From: Eshraghiella crossota
GTDB lineage: Bacteria > Bacillota > Clostridia > Lachnospirales > Lachnospiraceae
Length of the DNA: 64,000 nt
Direction of reading: 5' to 3'
NCBI RefSeq assembly: GCF_025148445.1
Contig: NZ_CP102270.1
Span: 1,785,001 to 1,849,000 of the forward strand
The position numbers were made by a program, and so were the translations under genes. Positions 9,515-19,354 of this stretch are shown in pieces; the first letter of the stretch is position 1; each line of letters opens with the position of its first letter. Below the pieces are notes generated by a model. The model was not told where the DNA came from. It saw only the letters and a list, made by a program, of their open reading frames with translations, and ran no database searches.

Positions 9515-9925
9515 TTAGTTTCTGATAATTTTAACAGGAACGCCCTCTCTTGCGAGTTCAACGCTGATACTTAATTTACCGCTGATATTGGTCTTCATGC
9601 TTCCTATTGAAGCGCCGTCAACAAATACTTCATATTCTGTCTCCGGTTCAAGTTCAAGAGTAATCTGCGGGTCATCTGCGCCCTCAACTTTAAGTTCTAC
9701 TTTGTTATCACTTATTGAAAGGTTGTGGACTGTTGTTCCCGGTACAGACTCATAAACAAACATACCGTTCTTCTCAAGCTTGGTAATTTCCTTAAAAGTC
9801 TTAACCTTGTAAATATCTCCGTTGTACTCTACATTGTCCAGCTTGGTCTTGGTATCCAGAAGATAATTTCCAAAGCTTATCGTACCGTCTCCCTCAATGT
9901 GAATTAACTCGTCTACTACAGACAT
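9515..9925 (-). CDS. Conserved hypothetical protein, beta-rich, between clpC and radA
   Basis: 136 residues, no signal peptide, no transmembrane helix. The sequence is acidic and beta-strand rich; the second half (LELEPETEYEVFVDG ... KLSISVEL) resembles a fibronectin-III-like or other beta-sandwich repeat. I do not recognise a family with a known function. The ribosome-binding site AGGAGG is excellent (7 bases before ATG). It lies 13 bp upstream of radA, so it is likely co-transcribed with it. A TATAAT at 9972-9977 on the minus strand could be its -10. Confidence 0.75.
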   Translation of the reverse strand: MSVVDELIHIEGDGTISFGNYLLDTKTKLDNVEYNGDIYKVKTFKEITKLEKNGMFVYESVPGTTVHNLSISDNKVELKVEGADDPQITLELEPETEYEVFVDGASIGSMKTNISGKLSISVELAREGVPVKIIRN

Positions 9926-10002
9926 ATTGTGTCCTCCTGTGTGTTAAATTTAGTAACTTATTAATAAAAATATTATAATATATTTCCTGCTTTTTTTCTA
10001 CA

Positions 10003-12450
10003 CTATTTTACAGAAAAAACAAGTTTTTCGCTGTCTTCTTTTTTGTCGACATAAACAACATCCGAGCTCTTTATCCTGCCCTCCAGAATCTGTTCGGCAA
10101 GCTCATCCTCCACTTTCTGCTGAAGCGCTCTCTTTAACGGTCTGGCACCGTATTTTTCATCATATCCTGCGTCAACGATATAAGATTTTGCCGCATCGGA
10201 AAGTTCAATGGTAATATTAAGCTGCTCCTTAATACGTTTATTGATAGAGTTCATCATAATGTCCACAATACGGGCTACATTTTCTTTGGTCAGCATGTGG
10301 AAAACAATCATTTCATCGATTCGGTTGAGAAATTCCGGTTTAAAAATTCTTTTAACCTCATCCATGACCTTATTTTTCATGTTTTTGTAATCCTGCTCAG
10401 GATCCTTTGATGTGTTAAAACCAAGATTTTTAGGTGAAACGATATTCTCGGCACCGGCATTGCTTGTCATTATGATAATAGTATTTTTGAAATCAACTTT
10501 TCTTCCTGAGGAATCCGTTACCACACCGTCATCCAGTATCTGAAGGAGCACGTTGAATACATCGGGATGTGCTTTTTCTATCTCGTCAAAAAGAATTACC
10601 GAATAAGGATTACGTCTTACTTTTTCGCTAAGCTGGCCGCCTTCCTCATAACCTACATATCCCGGAGGTGAGCCTATCATCTTGGATACGCTGTGTTTCT
10701 CCATGTATTCCGACATATCAACTCTTATGAGGGAATTTTCATTTCCGAACATGGCATCCGCAAGTGTTTTTGAAAGTTCGGTTTTGCCGACACCGGTAGG
10801 TCCAAGGAAAAGGAATGAACCAATCGGTCTCTTAGGATCTTTAAGTCCAACCCTGCCTCTTCTTATTGCTCTTGCTATAGAAGTTACAGCCTCGTCCTGA
10901 CCTACAACACGTTCGTGAAGGGTCTCCTCAAGCTTCATCAGGCGCTCTGATTCCCCGATTGAAAGCTTGTTGACAGGTATTTTAGTCCAGTCTGACACAA
11001 CTAAAGCTATGCTTTCCTCGTCTACCACAAGATTTCTGTTGTTTTTCTCGTTCTGCCATTTTGTATTGAGTTTTTCAAGTTTTTCATACTTTTTAAGCTG
11101 TTTTTTCTTGATTTCCCCGGCTTTTTCATAGGCTTCAGCCTTGATTGCTTCTTCTTTGTCAGCCTCAAGTTTTTCGATTTCGGCTTCGGTTTTGCTTATT
11201 TCTTCAGGCTTAATAAACGCCCCCAGCCTTACCTTTGAAGATGCCTCATCAATGAGGTCAATGGCTTTATCAGGTAAAAATCTGTCATTGATGTATCTTT
11301 TTGAAAGTTTTACGGCAGAATGAAGTGCTCCATCCGTTATTGTAACGCCGTGATGAGTCTCATAAGTCTCTTTTAATCCTTTGAGGATCTCGTATGCTTC
11401 ATCTTCCGATGGTTCATCCACATTAACGGGCTGGAAACGTCGTTCAAGTGCAGCATCTTTTTCTATATATTTACGATATTCATCGATAGTGGTGGCTCCG
11501 ATAATCTGTACCTCGCCTCTTGCAAGAGAAGGCTTAAGTATGTTGGAAGCATCAATCGCTCCTTCTGCTCCACCTGCGCCTATGATGGTATGAAGCTCAT
11601 CTATAAAAAGAATGACATTGCCGGCAGCACGCACTTCCTTTATTACTTTTTTGATTCTTTCTTCAAATTCGCCACGATATTTTGAACCGGCAACCATTCC
11701 TGAAAGGTCAAGGGTAAGAAGTCTCTTGCCTCTTATGGTATCAGGAACATTGCCCTCTGCTATTTTAATTGCAATTCCTTCCACAACAGCCGTTTTTCCT
11801 ACGCCCGGTTCTCCTACAAGGCATGGATTGTTTTTGGTTCTTCTGCTGCCAATCTGGATAACTCTCTGAATCTCTCTTTCACGTCCTATAACAGGGTCAA
11901 GCTTACCTTCTTCGGCAAGTGCCGTTAAATCCCTGCTGTACTGGTCAAGCGTAGGTGTCTGGCTCTTTTTATTTTTGCGGTTAAAAGAAACCTCATCTTT
12001 ATAGTTATTGCTGTCTTCGCCCATTGCGACCACGGTATCAATGTAGGCTTTCTGGATTTTGACGCCTATTGTTCCCAATAAACGTGTTGCAACGCAATCC
12101 TGCTCTTTTAGCATTCCTATAAAAATATGTTCCGTTCCGATAAGTCCGGATTTGAACCTTTTTGCTTCTTTTCTTGCATTTTCAAGAATTCTTGCAGCTC
12201 TCGGAGTATAAGAATCAGGTTCTTTCAACCCCACATTTTTTTCAGGAACAATAAGTTCCTTGATTAGCTCCACAACCTTGCTTTCTTCAACACCGTTATT
12301 CACAAGTACGGCATTGGCAATACATTCTTCCGTTCTTAAAAGTCCGATAAGAATATGTTCGGAGCCGACACTGCCATGCCCAAGCTCAAATGCTGCTTCC
12401 GTGGCATTCTGCAATGCTGTCTCGGCTTTTTTGGTAAATCCACTTTCCAT
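10003..12450 (-). CDS. clpC: ATP-dependent Clp protease ATPase subunit ClpC
   Basis: 815 residues. Two N-terminal Clp repeats (about 1-150), first AAA+ module with Walker A GEPGVGKT, a UVR-like coiled middle domain (about 420-460) characteristic of ClpC, second AAA+ module with Walker [10 protein letters not shown], and a C-terminal D2-small domain. ClpC unfolds substrates, including McsB-phosphorylated proteins, for ClpP. Last gene of the regulator-mcsA-mcsB-clpC operon, 32 bp after mcsB. clpP is not in the window. Confidence 0.96.
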   Translation of the reverse strand: MESGFTKKAETALQNATEAAFELGHGSVGSEHILIGLLRTEECIANAVLVNNGVEESKVVELIKELIVPEKNVGLKEPDSYTPRAARILENARKEAKRFKSGLIGTEHIFIGMLKEQDCVATRLLGTIGVKIQKAYIDTVVAMGEDSNNYKDEVSFNRKNKKSQTPTLDQYSRDLTALAEEGKLDPVIGREREIQRVIQIGSRRTKNNPCLVGEPGVGKTAVVEGIAIKIAEGNVPDTIRGKRLLTLDLSGMVAGSKYRGEFEERIKKVIKEVRAAGNVILFIDELHTIIGAGGAEGAIDASNILKPSLARGEVQIIGATTIDEYRKYIEKDAALERRFQPVNVDEPSEDEAYEILKGLKETYETHHGVTITDGALHSAVKLSKRYINDRFLPDKAIDLIDEASSKVRLGAFIKPEEISKTEAEIEKLEADKEEAIKAEAYEKAGEIKKKQLKKYEKLEKLNTKWQNEKNNRNLVVDEESIALVVSDWTKIPVNKLSIGESERLMKLEETLHERVVGQDEAVTSIARAIRRGRVGLKDPKRPIGSFLFLGPTGVGKTELSKTLADAMFGNENSLIRVDMSEYMEKHSVSKMIGSPPGYVGYEEGGQLSEKVRRNPYSVILFDEIEKAHPDVFNVLLQILDDGVVTDSSGRKVDFKNTIIIMTSNAGAENIVSPKNLGFNTSKDPEQDYKNMKNKVMDEVKRIFKPEFLNRIDEMIVFHMLTKENVARIVDIMMNSINKRIKEQLNITIELSDAAKSYIVDAGYDEKYGARPLKRALQQKVEDELAEQILEGRIKSSDVVYVDKKEDSEKLVFSVK

Positions 12451-12482
12451 ATATATATTCCTCTTTCCTATCTGTGAAATAA

Positions 12483-13511
12483 TCAGATTATTTCAGGGAG
12501 ATATTTTCTTATATATTCTGCTCTTAATACGTCTGTCTCTGCTACAGACATCGCCTTGCCTGAATTCTGTCTTAAAACTGCAGGCTGTATATCCATTATA
12601 AGCTCGTTGATATTATATCTTCCGTTATGTGCAAACTGCAATACGCCCAACGATACGCCTGTCATAAGTTCCGATATGAGAACCATTGAATCTTTTAATG
12701 AAAGTTTTCTTGCATATTTTAAAACACCGTATGATTTGTAAATCTCATCATCCATCTGTATCTTGTCTTTTTTGTAAAAATGTTCTCTCTGTTCTTTTTC
12801 CTGATTGACAATCTGCAGAACAATGTCATCAAGGTCTTTTATAACTTCACGTTCATCCTGTCCAAGGGTCTTTTGTGTGGATATCTGGTATAAATTACCG
12901 TATCCATTCTGACCATCACCATAAACTGTCCTGAATTTTAGTCCGAATCTTCCAAGCTCCGCGCTGATATCGTTAAGTCTTCTGGCATCAGACAGTGAAG
13001 GCAGGTGAAGCGTGTATCCTGCTTTCATTCCGGTTCCTGTATTGGTTGGAAAAGTTGTCTTGTAGCCGTATTTTTCATCAAAAGCATAATCAAAATGTGC
13101 GTCTATATAATCGTCAATTTCATTGGCTTTCTTAAAACAGCTCTGGATATCCATTCCGTTACATAATACCTGTATCCTTACATGGTCCTCGCCGTTTAAA
13201 AGAACAGAAGTTCCTTCATCCTCCGATAAAATAACCGCACCATTATTTTTGCCTGCAAGATAAGATGTTATTACCCTCTTTTCTTTAAGGGCATTACGGC
13301 CTGATTCGCTGCACTCTTTCATGTAAAGGCATCTGAACTCTTCGGGATAATCGGTCTCAAACCTTTTTGCAACCGAATTAATCATCTTAGCAGCATCTTC
13401 TTCACTTATTTTGTCGGCAAAAAGATAATCGTTAAAATTTCTGGCAAGCCTTATTCTGCTTGAGATTACGATATCCCCGGCAGTTTCTTCATGTTCATAC
13501 CATTTAAGCAT
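12483..13511 (-). CDS. mcsB: Protein arginine kinase McsB
   Basis: 342 residues with the phosphagen-kinase fold: SSRIRLARNF near 17, TNTGTGMKAGYTLHLPSL with NDISAELGRFGLKFRTVYG, and nucleotide-binding arginines. McsB phosphorylates arginine residues, tagging proteins for ClpCP. It overlaps mcsA by 8 bases, so the two are translationally coupled. Full length for the family. Confidence 0.95.
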   Translation of the reverse strand: MLKWYEHEETAGDIVISSRIRLARNFNDYLFADKISEEDAAKMINSVAKRFETDYPEEFRCLYMKECSESGRNALKEKRVITSYLAGKNNGAVILSEDEGTSVLLNGEDHVRIQVLCNGMDIQSCFKKANEIDDYIDAHFDYAFDEKYGYKTTFPTNTGTGMKAGYTLHLPSLSDARRLNDISAELGRFGLKFRTVYGDGQNGYGNLYQISTQKTLGQDEREVIKDLDDIVLQIVNQEKEQREHFYKKDKIQMDDEIYKSYGVLKYARKLSLKDSMVLISELMTGVSLGVLQFAHNGRYNINELIMDIQPAVLRQNSGKAMSVAETDVLRAEYIRKYLPEII

Positions 13512-14073
13512 TTTTACCTTCCTTTCTGCTAAGTTCAGCTATTAAATCCCTTAATCTGGCCGCTTCTTCAAAATCTTCTTCTTCAACCGCCGATTTTAAT
13601 TTTTTTCGTAATATCTCTATTTCTCTATCAAGGTTGTTATCTTCTTCCCTTTCAACATATTCCAGAGGCTCCTCCTCCGGCTTGCCGTATTTCATAGGCT
13701 TCTTGCCCATATATACATTGCTACCATGAATTTTTTTCATTTTGTCGGATATAAGAAGTCCGAATATATCGTAACATACAGGGCATCCGAACCTTGAATT
13801 CTTAACAAATTCGCCGTATGTTGTCTTGCAGTTAGGGCATGTCACATTAACTGACTTGTCACTTTCGCCATTGCCTGACACAATAGCCTTACCGCCCAGT
13901 ATTCCAGATATCAGTCTGGTAAAATTCTCATCGTTTTCAAAAATACTGCTGTAAAAACTTACGTCTGTATTAGCCGCACATTCACTGCAAAGATGGTGTT
14001 CGCTGCGGACACCGTTAATTACCTCCGCATAGTGAAATGTTGCCTGGTTTTTATTACATTTTTCACAAAGCAT
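13504..14073 (-). CDS. mcsA: McsA, activator of protein arginine kinase
   Basis: 189 residues. Zinc-binding CxxC pairs are visible at CEKC (3-6), CSEC (about 28-31), CPNC and CPVC, followed by a C-terminal UVR motif (REIEILRKKLKSAVEEEDFE region) that contacts ClpC. McsA binds and activates McsB. A strong AGGAGG-type site precedes the ATG. The gene is 15 bp downstream of the GntR-type regulator. Confidence 0.93.
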   Translation of the reverse strand: MLCEKCNKNQATFHYAEVINGVRSEHHLCSECAANTDVSFYSSIFENDENFTRLISGILGGKAIVSGNGESDKSVNVTCPNCKTTYGEFVKNSRFGCPVCYDIFGLLISDKMKKIHGSNVYMGKKPMKYGKPEEEPLEYVEREEDNNLDREIEILRKKLKSAVEEEDFEEAARLRDLIAELSRKEGKNA

Positions 14074-14088
14074 TGTTATCCCTCCTTT

Positions 14089-14463
14089 TTATTTTATTCC
14101 AAATTCACTTATAATATCGTCAACAAGTGCGTGTATTTCCGCTGATGTTATATTCTTACACATTGCTTTAGCAATAGATACCCTCAAATCCCTTGAAAGT
14201 GATTCCATGGCTTCTATCTTATCGGCATCAACAGCTATAACGGCACCGTATCGTCTATCCAGTTTAATATATCCTTCCTGCTTAAGAATTGTATATGCTT
14301 TATTAACAGTGTGCATATTAATTCCTATATCCTCAGCCATCTGTCTCACTGATGGGAGTGAATCGCCTTCATGTATATCATCATTGGCAATACTCATTAT
14401 AATCTGGTGGCATAACTGGATATAAATTGCCTCATCACTGTTAAAATCAATGCTAAAAATCAT
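14089..14463 (-). CDS. GntR-family (YtrA subfamily) transcriptional regulator heading the clpC operon
   Basis: 124 residues: an N-terminal winged helix with SLPSVRQMAEDIGINMHTVN and QEGYIKLDRRYGAVI, and a short C-terminal tail, the size and pattern of YtrA-type GntR repressors. It occupies the place of ctsR in the usual ctsR-mcsA-mcsB-clpC operon and has no similarity to CtsR that I can see. An inverted repeat overlaps the -10 of the operon promoter (14484-14502), consistent with autoregulation. RBS AGGAG is 8-9 bases before ATG. Confidence 0.88.
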   Translation of the reverse strand: MIFSIDFNSDEAIYIQLCHQIIMSIANDDIHEGDSLPSVRQMAEDIGINMHTVNKAYTILKQEGYIKLDRRYGAVIAVDADKIEAMESLSRDLRVSIAKAMCKNITSAEIHALVDDIISEFGIK

Positions 14464-14483
14464 ATTCTCAACTCCTTGGCCGT

Positions 14484-14523
14484 GTTATATACATACTATA
14501 ACAAGTAAACGCAGCAAAAGCAA
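14484..14523 (-). promoter_or_regulatory. Promoter and dyad operator of the GntR-mcsA-mcsB-clpC operon
   Basis: Minus strand: -35 TTGCTT (14518-14523), 17-base spacer, -10 TATAGT (14495-14500). A dyad with GTTATA/TATAAC arms (14484-14502) covers the -10. No CtsR-type GGTCAAA heptads are visible here. The dyad is a plausible site for the GntR regulator encoded 20 bases downstream. Confidence 0.65.
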
Positions 14524-14544
14524 TAGTTTTGCCCTGCTGCGTTT
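14507..14544 (-). terminator. Terminator after the cohesin-like gene
   Basis: Perfect 10-bp arms AAACGCAGCA / TGCTGCGTTT. On the minus strand it lies 17 bases after the stop of the gene at 14561-16069; the following T-run is weak, and the hairpin overlaps the -35 of the clpC operon promoter. Confidence 0.6.
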
Positions 14545-14560
14545 AAATTTAATACTTTTT

Positions 14561-16069
14561 TTATTTTTCTTCAGTTTCCTTTGATACTTCCTCTAATTCC
14601 GCTGTAGCTTCTTCCTGTGTTTTTTCATCGGTTGCGGCAAATTCTTCATTATATCCATCGTATTTCTTTGTCTTTTTGCTGATTAAAAATACAACTGCTC
14701 CGGCTATGACAATCAATAACAAAGCTCCGCCGATTATAATAATGTTTTTATTATTAAAGGAAACTCCGTCATCGTTTTTTCCTGTTACCGGAGTTGATGC
14801 TGTCTCTTCCGGTGTTGTTGTCTCATCTTCAATAATTTCAGGGGATGTGGTACGCAATCTTTGTATTGTACCCTCCACAGTATCGTAGGAATACCACGAA
14901 TACTTTTTATTGGAATTCATTGCGTAAAAATAAATATATTCTCCGTCAACATATCCTTTTATGGCCGTATCCTTAATTTTTACATCCTTTTCTTCGCCTG
15001 CCATCGATGTATCGGCCTTGCGGCTGTCAAATACATAATATGTATTTTCGGAATTAGATATTACAATATAAGGATAAAAATTTTTGCCATCATATACATA
15101 AAAGTTTCCGTTTCCTTCAGAATCCACAAGGTACATAAGTGTAAATCCTGTTGCACTTCCGGTTGCGGTTATTACATCTTTTCCGTTATATGAACCAAGC
15201 TCTACTTCAAATCCGTCAGGCACTTTGCCGGCATCAAACTCAGATGATACGTTATATTCTTTGCCATCCATAGTTACTTTGAAGCTTGCAGGCGGCTCTG
15301 TAGGCGGGTCAGTTGGTGCTTCTGTAGGTGGATCTGTAGGCGGCTCCAGCCTGAAAATATTAAGATTATATTTCATTGCCTTGCCATTAGGAGCATAACT
15401 TGTGATTGTAACGTAGTTATTACCAACCGCAAGATTATCTGTGTTGCCTGCTATCTCCACTCTTCCGCCCTGTGAGCTTGCAGCCGCAATATTAACGGAG
15501 GTTACGGAATTATCTACATAACATTTATAATCCAATGTCCATTTTGCAAATGCAGGGCTTAAGTTAGCCCCTCCTACCTGGATTGAACTGAGTGTGGCAT
15601 CATCGGAACCTACTGCCATTACCTTAACGGAAGCCGAACCGCATGCAGGACTGAAATCATTCACATCTGTATCAATAAACTGATATCCTTTTATTGTAAA
15701 ATTACAGGTTCCTGTCTGGTTAGCTTTGAAAGTGATATTCCACTTATACTCGGTCTGTTCCGTAGCACCGCCTGTAACTGAAAAAGGTATTACTCCATTG
15801 AATCCTGAGCCATCCATGCCACTGACATAAGCGAAAATATTACCATCATATATAAGTTCAAAATTTGCCGATGTTATTCCCGCAGGATTATTTAATTTAA
15901 CTTCCACGGTAATCGTATTACCTGCTATTACTTCTCCGGCACTTGCCTTAACAGTAATAGTGCCTTCTGATGCATAAGTCTTTTCAGGCTTTGAGAATAT
16001 TGTAAAACATATTGAAATGCACAGCAAAGCAATCAGCATTATTTTAATTAATTTGTTATTTTTAGACAT
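14561..16069 (-). CDS. Membrane-anchored cell-surface protein with cohesin-like and cadherin-like beta-sandwich domains
   Basis: 502 residues. Signal peptide (about 1-33), a cohesin-like module (about 36-150: TITVKASAGEVIAGNTITV, FELIYDGNIFAYVSG, YKWNITFKANQTGTCNFTI), a cadherin-like beta-sandwich domain (about 155-245), a Pro/Thr linker of repeated PTDPPTE units, a globular region, then one C-terminal TM helix (about 450-473) and an acidic cytoplasmic tail. Cohesins bind dockerins; the gene directly upstream encodes a protein ending in a dockerin, 11 bp away. I infer that this protein anchors that enzyme at the cell surface. The cohesin call is from pattern, not from a profile search. Confidence 0.75.
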   Translation of the reverse strand: MSKNNKLIKIMLIALLCISICFTIFSKPEKTYASEGTITVKASAGEVIAGNTITVEVKLNNPAGITSANFELIYDGNIFAYVSGMDGSGFNGVIPFSVTGGATEQTEYKWNITFKANQTGTCNFTIKGYQFIDTDVNDFSPACGSASVKVMAVGSDDATLSSIQVGGANLSPAFAKWTLDYKCYVDNSVTSVNIAAASSQGGRVEIAGNTDNLAVGNNYVTITSYAPNGKAMKYNLNIFRLEPPTDPPTEAPTDPPTEPPASFKVTMDGKEYNVSSEFDAGKVPDGFEVELGSYNGKDVITATGSATGFTLMYLVDSEGNGNFYVYDGKNFYPYIVISNSENTYYVFDSRKADTSMAGEEKDVKIKDTAIKGYVDGEYIYFYAMNSNKKYSWYSYDTVEGTIQRLRTTSPEIIEDETTTPEETASTPVTGKNDDGVSFNNKNIIIIGGALLLIVIAGAVVFLISKKTKKYDGYNEEFAATDEKTQEEATAELEEVSKETEEK

Positions 16070-16080
16070 TACTTACTCCT

Positions 16081-18294
16081 TTATTTCTGTTCAATCGCAG
16101 TTCCTTTAATAATATATCTTCTCATAACAGCAAAATCATATATGTCTACGCCTTTATTTTCCTTATGTATATCTGCTGCTTCAAGGAATATTCCGGATAA
16201 TCCTGTTTTCTTAATTATAAGTTTTCTTATATAAGCAAAGTCATATATATCTATCTTTCCGTCTCCATTGACATCACCATATATCACAATATTCTTTGAC
16301 ATATACAAAGCGCCATTTGAATCATGTATTCTTAACATATCGCCTGTTCCGATAATCTTGTCCCCAGACTTTACATTACCGGAGCTGTCGGTAATCTGTG
16401 CCGTTCCGCCTGTAACCTTAAGTCTTTGAAGTGCGGTATTCACTGTATCACCCACGGCAAAATTATGTATATACTGATCCTTTAGTATAAGTTCTTTAAA
16501 GTCAACGCTTACTTTGGTAAGCCTTGTAATATCCACTTCGTAAGTCTTACGCTCACTTCTGTCGGAGGCTGACGGATATACATCTATGTACACCTTGGTA
16601 GTTCCCACAGGCAGATTGATATTGCCCGTGGTTCCGTTTGAAAGAACAGTTGTTGTACTGCCTGTTCTCATTTCAACAATTGCTATTGACGATTCCGTCT
16701 TATAATTTAATGCTAAGGACGTAACATCATTGGCAACTCTCATGGTGTATTTATACGTATTCATTTTAAAAGTCTCATTAAATCCCGACTTGCTTGAGGA
16801 AAGTGAAGTCAGATATGTACTGCCTTCCGCCCTTGTAACTTTAACCTTATAAGTCTTGGTTGTACCATATTCTGATTTACAGACAATATTGAACTCATTA
16901 TTGCCGACTTTAAGGCTATGTGTTCCCGTTCCCGATATTGAAGATGTCTTGGCATAAGCTGATGCCGACAATTTGATCTGTGAAACCTTATACGGAACAA
17001 CCAGTGAATATTCCGTTCTCTCCGAATTAAAACTTGGTGTAAGGTTAGCATTACTGCTCTTTCCGTCCATATCTATAAGTGTTGCGCTTATTCCTGAAAG
17101 CCTTGTATTAGGATTAGCCGTTGTTCTTTCATCACCTGAAGGTGAAGCCGGCTTTTTACATGATGAAGGCATATTTTTATATACAGGGATTCTGAATACA
17201 AAGGACGAATTAAGAAGTCCTGCATTCTTATAAGTCTCATATATCTTACTGCCTTCAGTCAGTGTTGCGGTAAGATTCTGTGCATACTGCTTCCAGTAAT
17301 AATATTTAGGATTGACCACACTGAACATTTCAAAATATATTGTATCCTGGCCTATTCCTATGTAACCTGTATATACTTTAACGGCACCGCCCATTATTGC
17401 AAGATATGGGCTTGTCCAGCCTTCAGCCTTCGCTTCCTTGCCTCCGTTATTAATAACGGTCTGCTTGCCATCTCCCGCAGCTCCTATGTTAAAAAAGTTA
17501 TAATATACCGCGTTGCCGTCGCCATTTGCCTGATAAAAATGACTGCCGTCTTTGGTTGACACACCTTTACCAAGTTCATCATTGCTTGTACCTTTTTCCT
17601 GACGAAGTCTTACAGCAAGATGTATGGCACTTACCTTAGACTTTTTGGCTGCTTCAACTATTACCTGGGCATAAGTCATATTATTAGGTGCACCGGGACA
17701 TTTTGCATTACACATAAATGTTCCGTTAAGAGTTGAATTAACAAGTTCAACCGTATCATGATTTCCGTCATAACTTAACTTTTCAAACATATATATATAA
17801 CTCTCGTTAAGCCAGTTTCTTGGATCCATAATGTATGAAATAGCTGACGTTGATGCTTGATTCCAGTATCCCGTATCAAAGCTTACCCAGTTATTGGCGG
17901 AGTAGTTATACGCACCCGCTACATCATCATAAGCTTTCCAGGCTGTCGGTGTCTGATACCACGCCCATTCGCCGTTAGACTTCAGGTCTGCCAGTCCTAA
18001 TGACATACTGTGTCCTGCTGCCGGAACAAGTTTTCTTTTTAACAGTGCCTCGTTCTTAAGCACTTCATTCCAGTCAAGTCCTGTATTGAACGCTTCAAAA
18101 GTCCAGTTAGGATGTTTATCATGCAGTGCCTGTATGTAAGGTCTGTATGATTCCGGAAAAGACTTAAGTGTCTGTTCAAATGAGGTATCTGCCATAATAT
18201 CGTATATATTTTTTCCGACGATACCTCCTACCAGTAAAACAACTGCAGTAAGGAGACATACTATTTTTTTATAAATTTTCTTTGTATTGCTCAT
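16081..18294 (-). CDS. Secreted N-acetylglucosaminidase with cadherin-like domains and C-terminal dockerin
   Basis: 737 residues. Signal peptide or anchor (about 10-32), a glucosaminidase domain (about 40-340; AIHLAVRLRQEKGTS with the likely catalytic Glu, then YYNFFNIGA), two cadherin-like beta-sandwich domains (about 390-490 and 490-590), and a C-terminal type-I-like dockerin (about 670-735). The first dockerin repeat is canonical (DVNGDGKIDIYDFAYIRK); the second calcium loop is degenerate (DIHKENKGVDIYD). Such enzymes cleave peptidoglycan glycan strands during growth or separation. First gene of a two-gene operon with the cohesin-like protein; its promoter lies inside the argC terminator. 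Confidence 0.85.
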   Translation of the reverse strand: MSNTKKIYKKIVCLLTAVVLLVGGIVGKNIYDIMADTSFEQTLKSFPESYRPYIQALHDKHPNWTFEAFNTGLDWNEVLKNEALLKRKLVPAAGHSMSLGLADLKSNGEWAWYQTPTAWKAYDDVAGAYNYSANNWVSFDTGYWNQASTSAISYIMDPRNWLNESYIYMFEKLSYDGNHDTVELVNSTLNGTFMCNAKCPGAPNNMTYAQVIVEAAKKSKVSAIHLAVRLRQEKGTSNDELGKGVSTKDGSHFYQANGDGNAVYYNFFNIGAAGDGKQTVINNGGKEAKAEGWTSPYLAIMGGAVKVYTGYIGIGQDTIYFEMFSVVNPKYYYWKQYAQNLTATLTEGSKIYETYKNAGLLNSSFVFRIPVYKNMPSSCKKPASPSGDERTTANPNTRLSGISATLIDMDGKSSNANLTPSFNSERTEYSLVVPYKVSQIKLSASAYAKTSSISGTGTHSLKVGNNEFNIVCKSEYGTTKTYKVKVTRAEGSTYLTSLSSSKSGFNETFKMNTYKYTMRVANDVTSLALNYKTESSIAIVEMRTGSTTTVLSNGTTGNINLPVGTTKVYIDVYPSASDRSERKTYEVDITRLTKVSVDFKELILKDQYIHNFAVGDTVNTALQRLKVTGGTAQITDSSGNVKSGDKIIGTGDMLRIHDSNGALYMSKNIVIYGDVNGDGKIDIYDFAYIRKLIIKKTGLSGIFLEAADIHKENKGVDIYDFAVMRRYIIKGTAIEQK

Positions 18295-18325
18295 TACTTT
18301 ATCCTGTCAAATATTATTTATTTAC

Positions 18326-18354
18326 ATTATAAAAAGAAATGCCCTCAAGGTCAA
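18326..18354 (-). promoter_or_regulatory. Promoter of the glucosaminidase-cohesin operon
   Basis: Minus strand: -35 TTGACC (18349-18354), 17-base spacer, -10 TATAAT (18326-18331), about 32 bases before the ATG. It overlaps the argC terminator hairpin. Confidence 0.7.
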
Positions 18355-18364
18355 CCTAAGGGCA
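18331..18364 (-). terminator. Terminator of the pyrE-pur-argC operon
   Basis: Minus strand: stem TGCCCT...AGG / CCTTGAGGGCA with a short loop, followed by TTTCTTTTT, about 40 bases after the argC stop. Confidence 0.75.
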
Positions 18365-18402
18365 CTTCCAGATATTGTATTTTTTGTGAATATTCTGTGA
18401 AA

Positions 18403-19344
18403 TTACAGATTCAAACCCTTTGCTTCATCACAGCCAAGCACAATGTTCATACACTGTATCGCAGCACCTGACGCACCTTTTCCAAGATTGTCAAAACGTG
18501 ATGAAAGAAGGATTCTGTCATCATTACCGCAAATGTATATTTCCATTCCGTCCCATCCGGAACATGAGTTGGCTGCCATAAAACCATTAAGTTCTTCTGT
18601 CTGTGCATCGAAAGGTTTTACATTGATAAATTTCTCACCCTTGTAGAAATCTGCAAATACTTTCTGAAGTTCCTCAGGCTTCATGCCTATCATATCCACA
18701 TAAAGCGGGATATTGACAATCATTCCGCTGTAATAATCGTCTACGATAGGGGTAAAAAGAGGTTCCCTTGAAAGTCCTGTAATCGCTTTCATTTCTTTTA
18801 GATGTTTATGTTTCTGCGTAAGTGCATACTCTCTTGGAGCATTCATTTCCACAGTCTTCTCATCCGATTCATATATGGCAATAGTCTTTTTGCCTGCCCC
18901 GCTGTAACCTGAAAGGGCAAATGCAGAAATCGGAAAATCAGGTCCTATTATTCCCATTTTCACAAGCGGATAAGCAAGTGAAATAAATCCTGAAGCATAG
19001 CAGCCAGGATTGGCAATTTTCTTGCTGTTTCTGATATTTTCCCTGAATTCTTCCGAAAGTTCAGGAAATCCGTAAGCCCAGCCCGGACTTGTCCTGTGTG
19101 CCGTAGAGGCATCTATTATTGTAACATTTTCATTTTCCACAAGGGAAACGGCTTCAATTGCAGCCGCATCAGGGAGACACAAAAAAGTTATGTCCGATTC
19201 ATTTATATATTTTCGTCTTTCATTAACATCCTTACGAAGTTCACTTGGGATTGTAAGTATCTCTATATCATCCCTGCCTTTGAATCGCTCATTGATTCTA
19301 AGACCTGTAGTACCCTCGCTTCCGTCAATATATACTTTTGTCAT
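18403..19344 (-). CDS. argC: N-acetyl-gamma-glutamyl-phosphate reductase, type 2
   Basis: 313 residues, the short ArgC form. NAD(P)-binding start VYIDGSEGTTGLRI, catalytic Cys115 in NPGCYASGF, and HKHLKEM near the substrate site. It reduces N-acetylglutamyl phosphate to the semialdehyde in arginine synthesis. Placed 10 bp after purD and followed by a terminator, so it is transcribed with purine genes; no other arginine-biosynthesis gene is in the window. GGAG RBS 8 bases before ATG. Confidence 0.93.
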   Translation of the reverse strand: MTKVYIDGSEGTTGLRINERFKGRDDIEILTIPSELRKDVNERRKYINESDITFLCLPDAAAIEAVSLVENENVTIIDASTAHRTSPGWAYGFPELSEEFRENIRNSKKIANPGCYASGFISLAYPLVKMGIIGPDFPISAFALSGYSGAGKKTIAIYESDEKTVEMNAPREYALTQKHKHLKEMKAITGLSREPLFTPIVDDYYSGMIVNIPLYVDMIGMKPEELQKVFADFYKGEKFINVKPFDAQTEELNGFMAANSCSGWDGMEIYICGNDDRILLSSRFDNLGKGASGAAIQCMNIVLGCDEAKGLNL

Positions 19345-19354
19345 AGTATACTCC

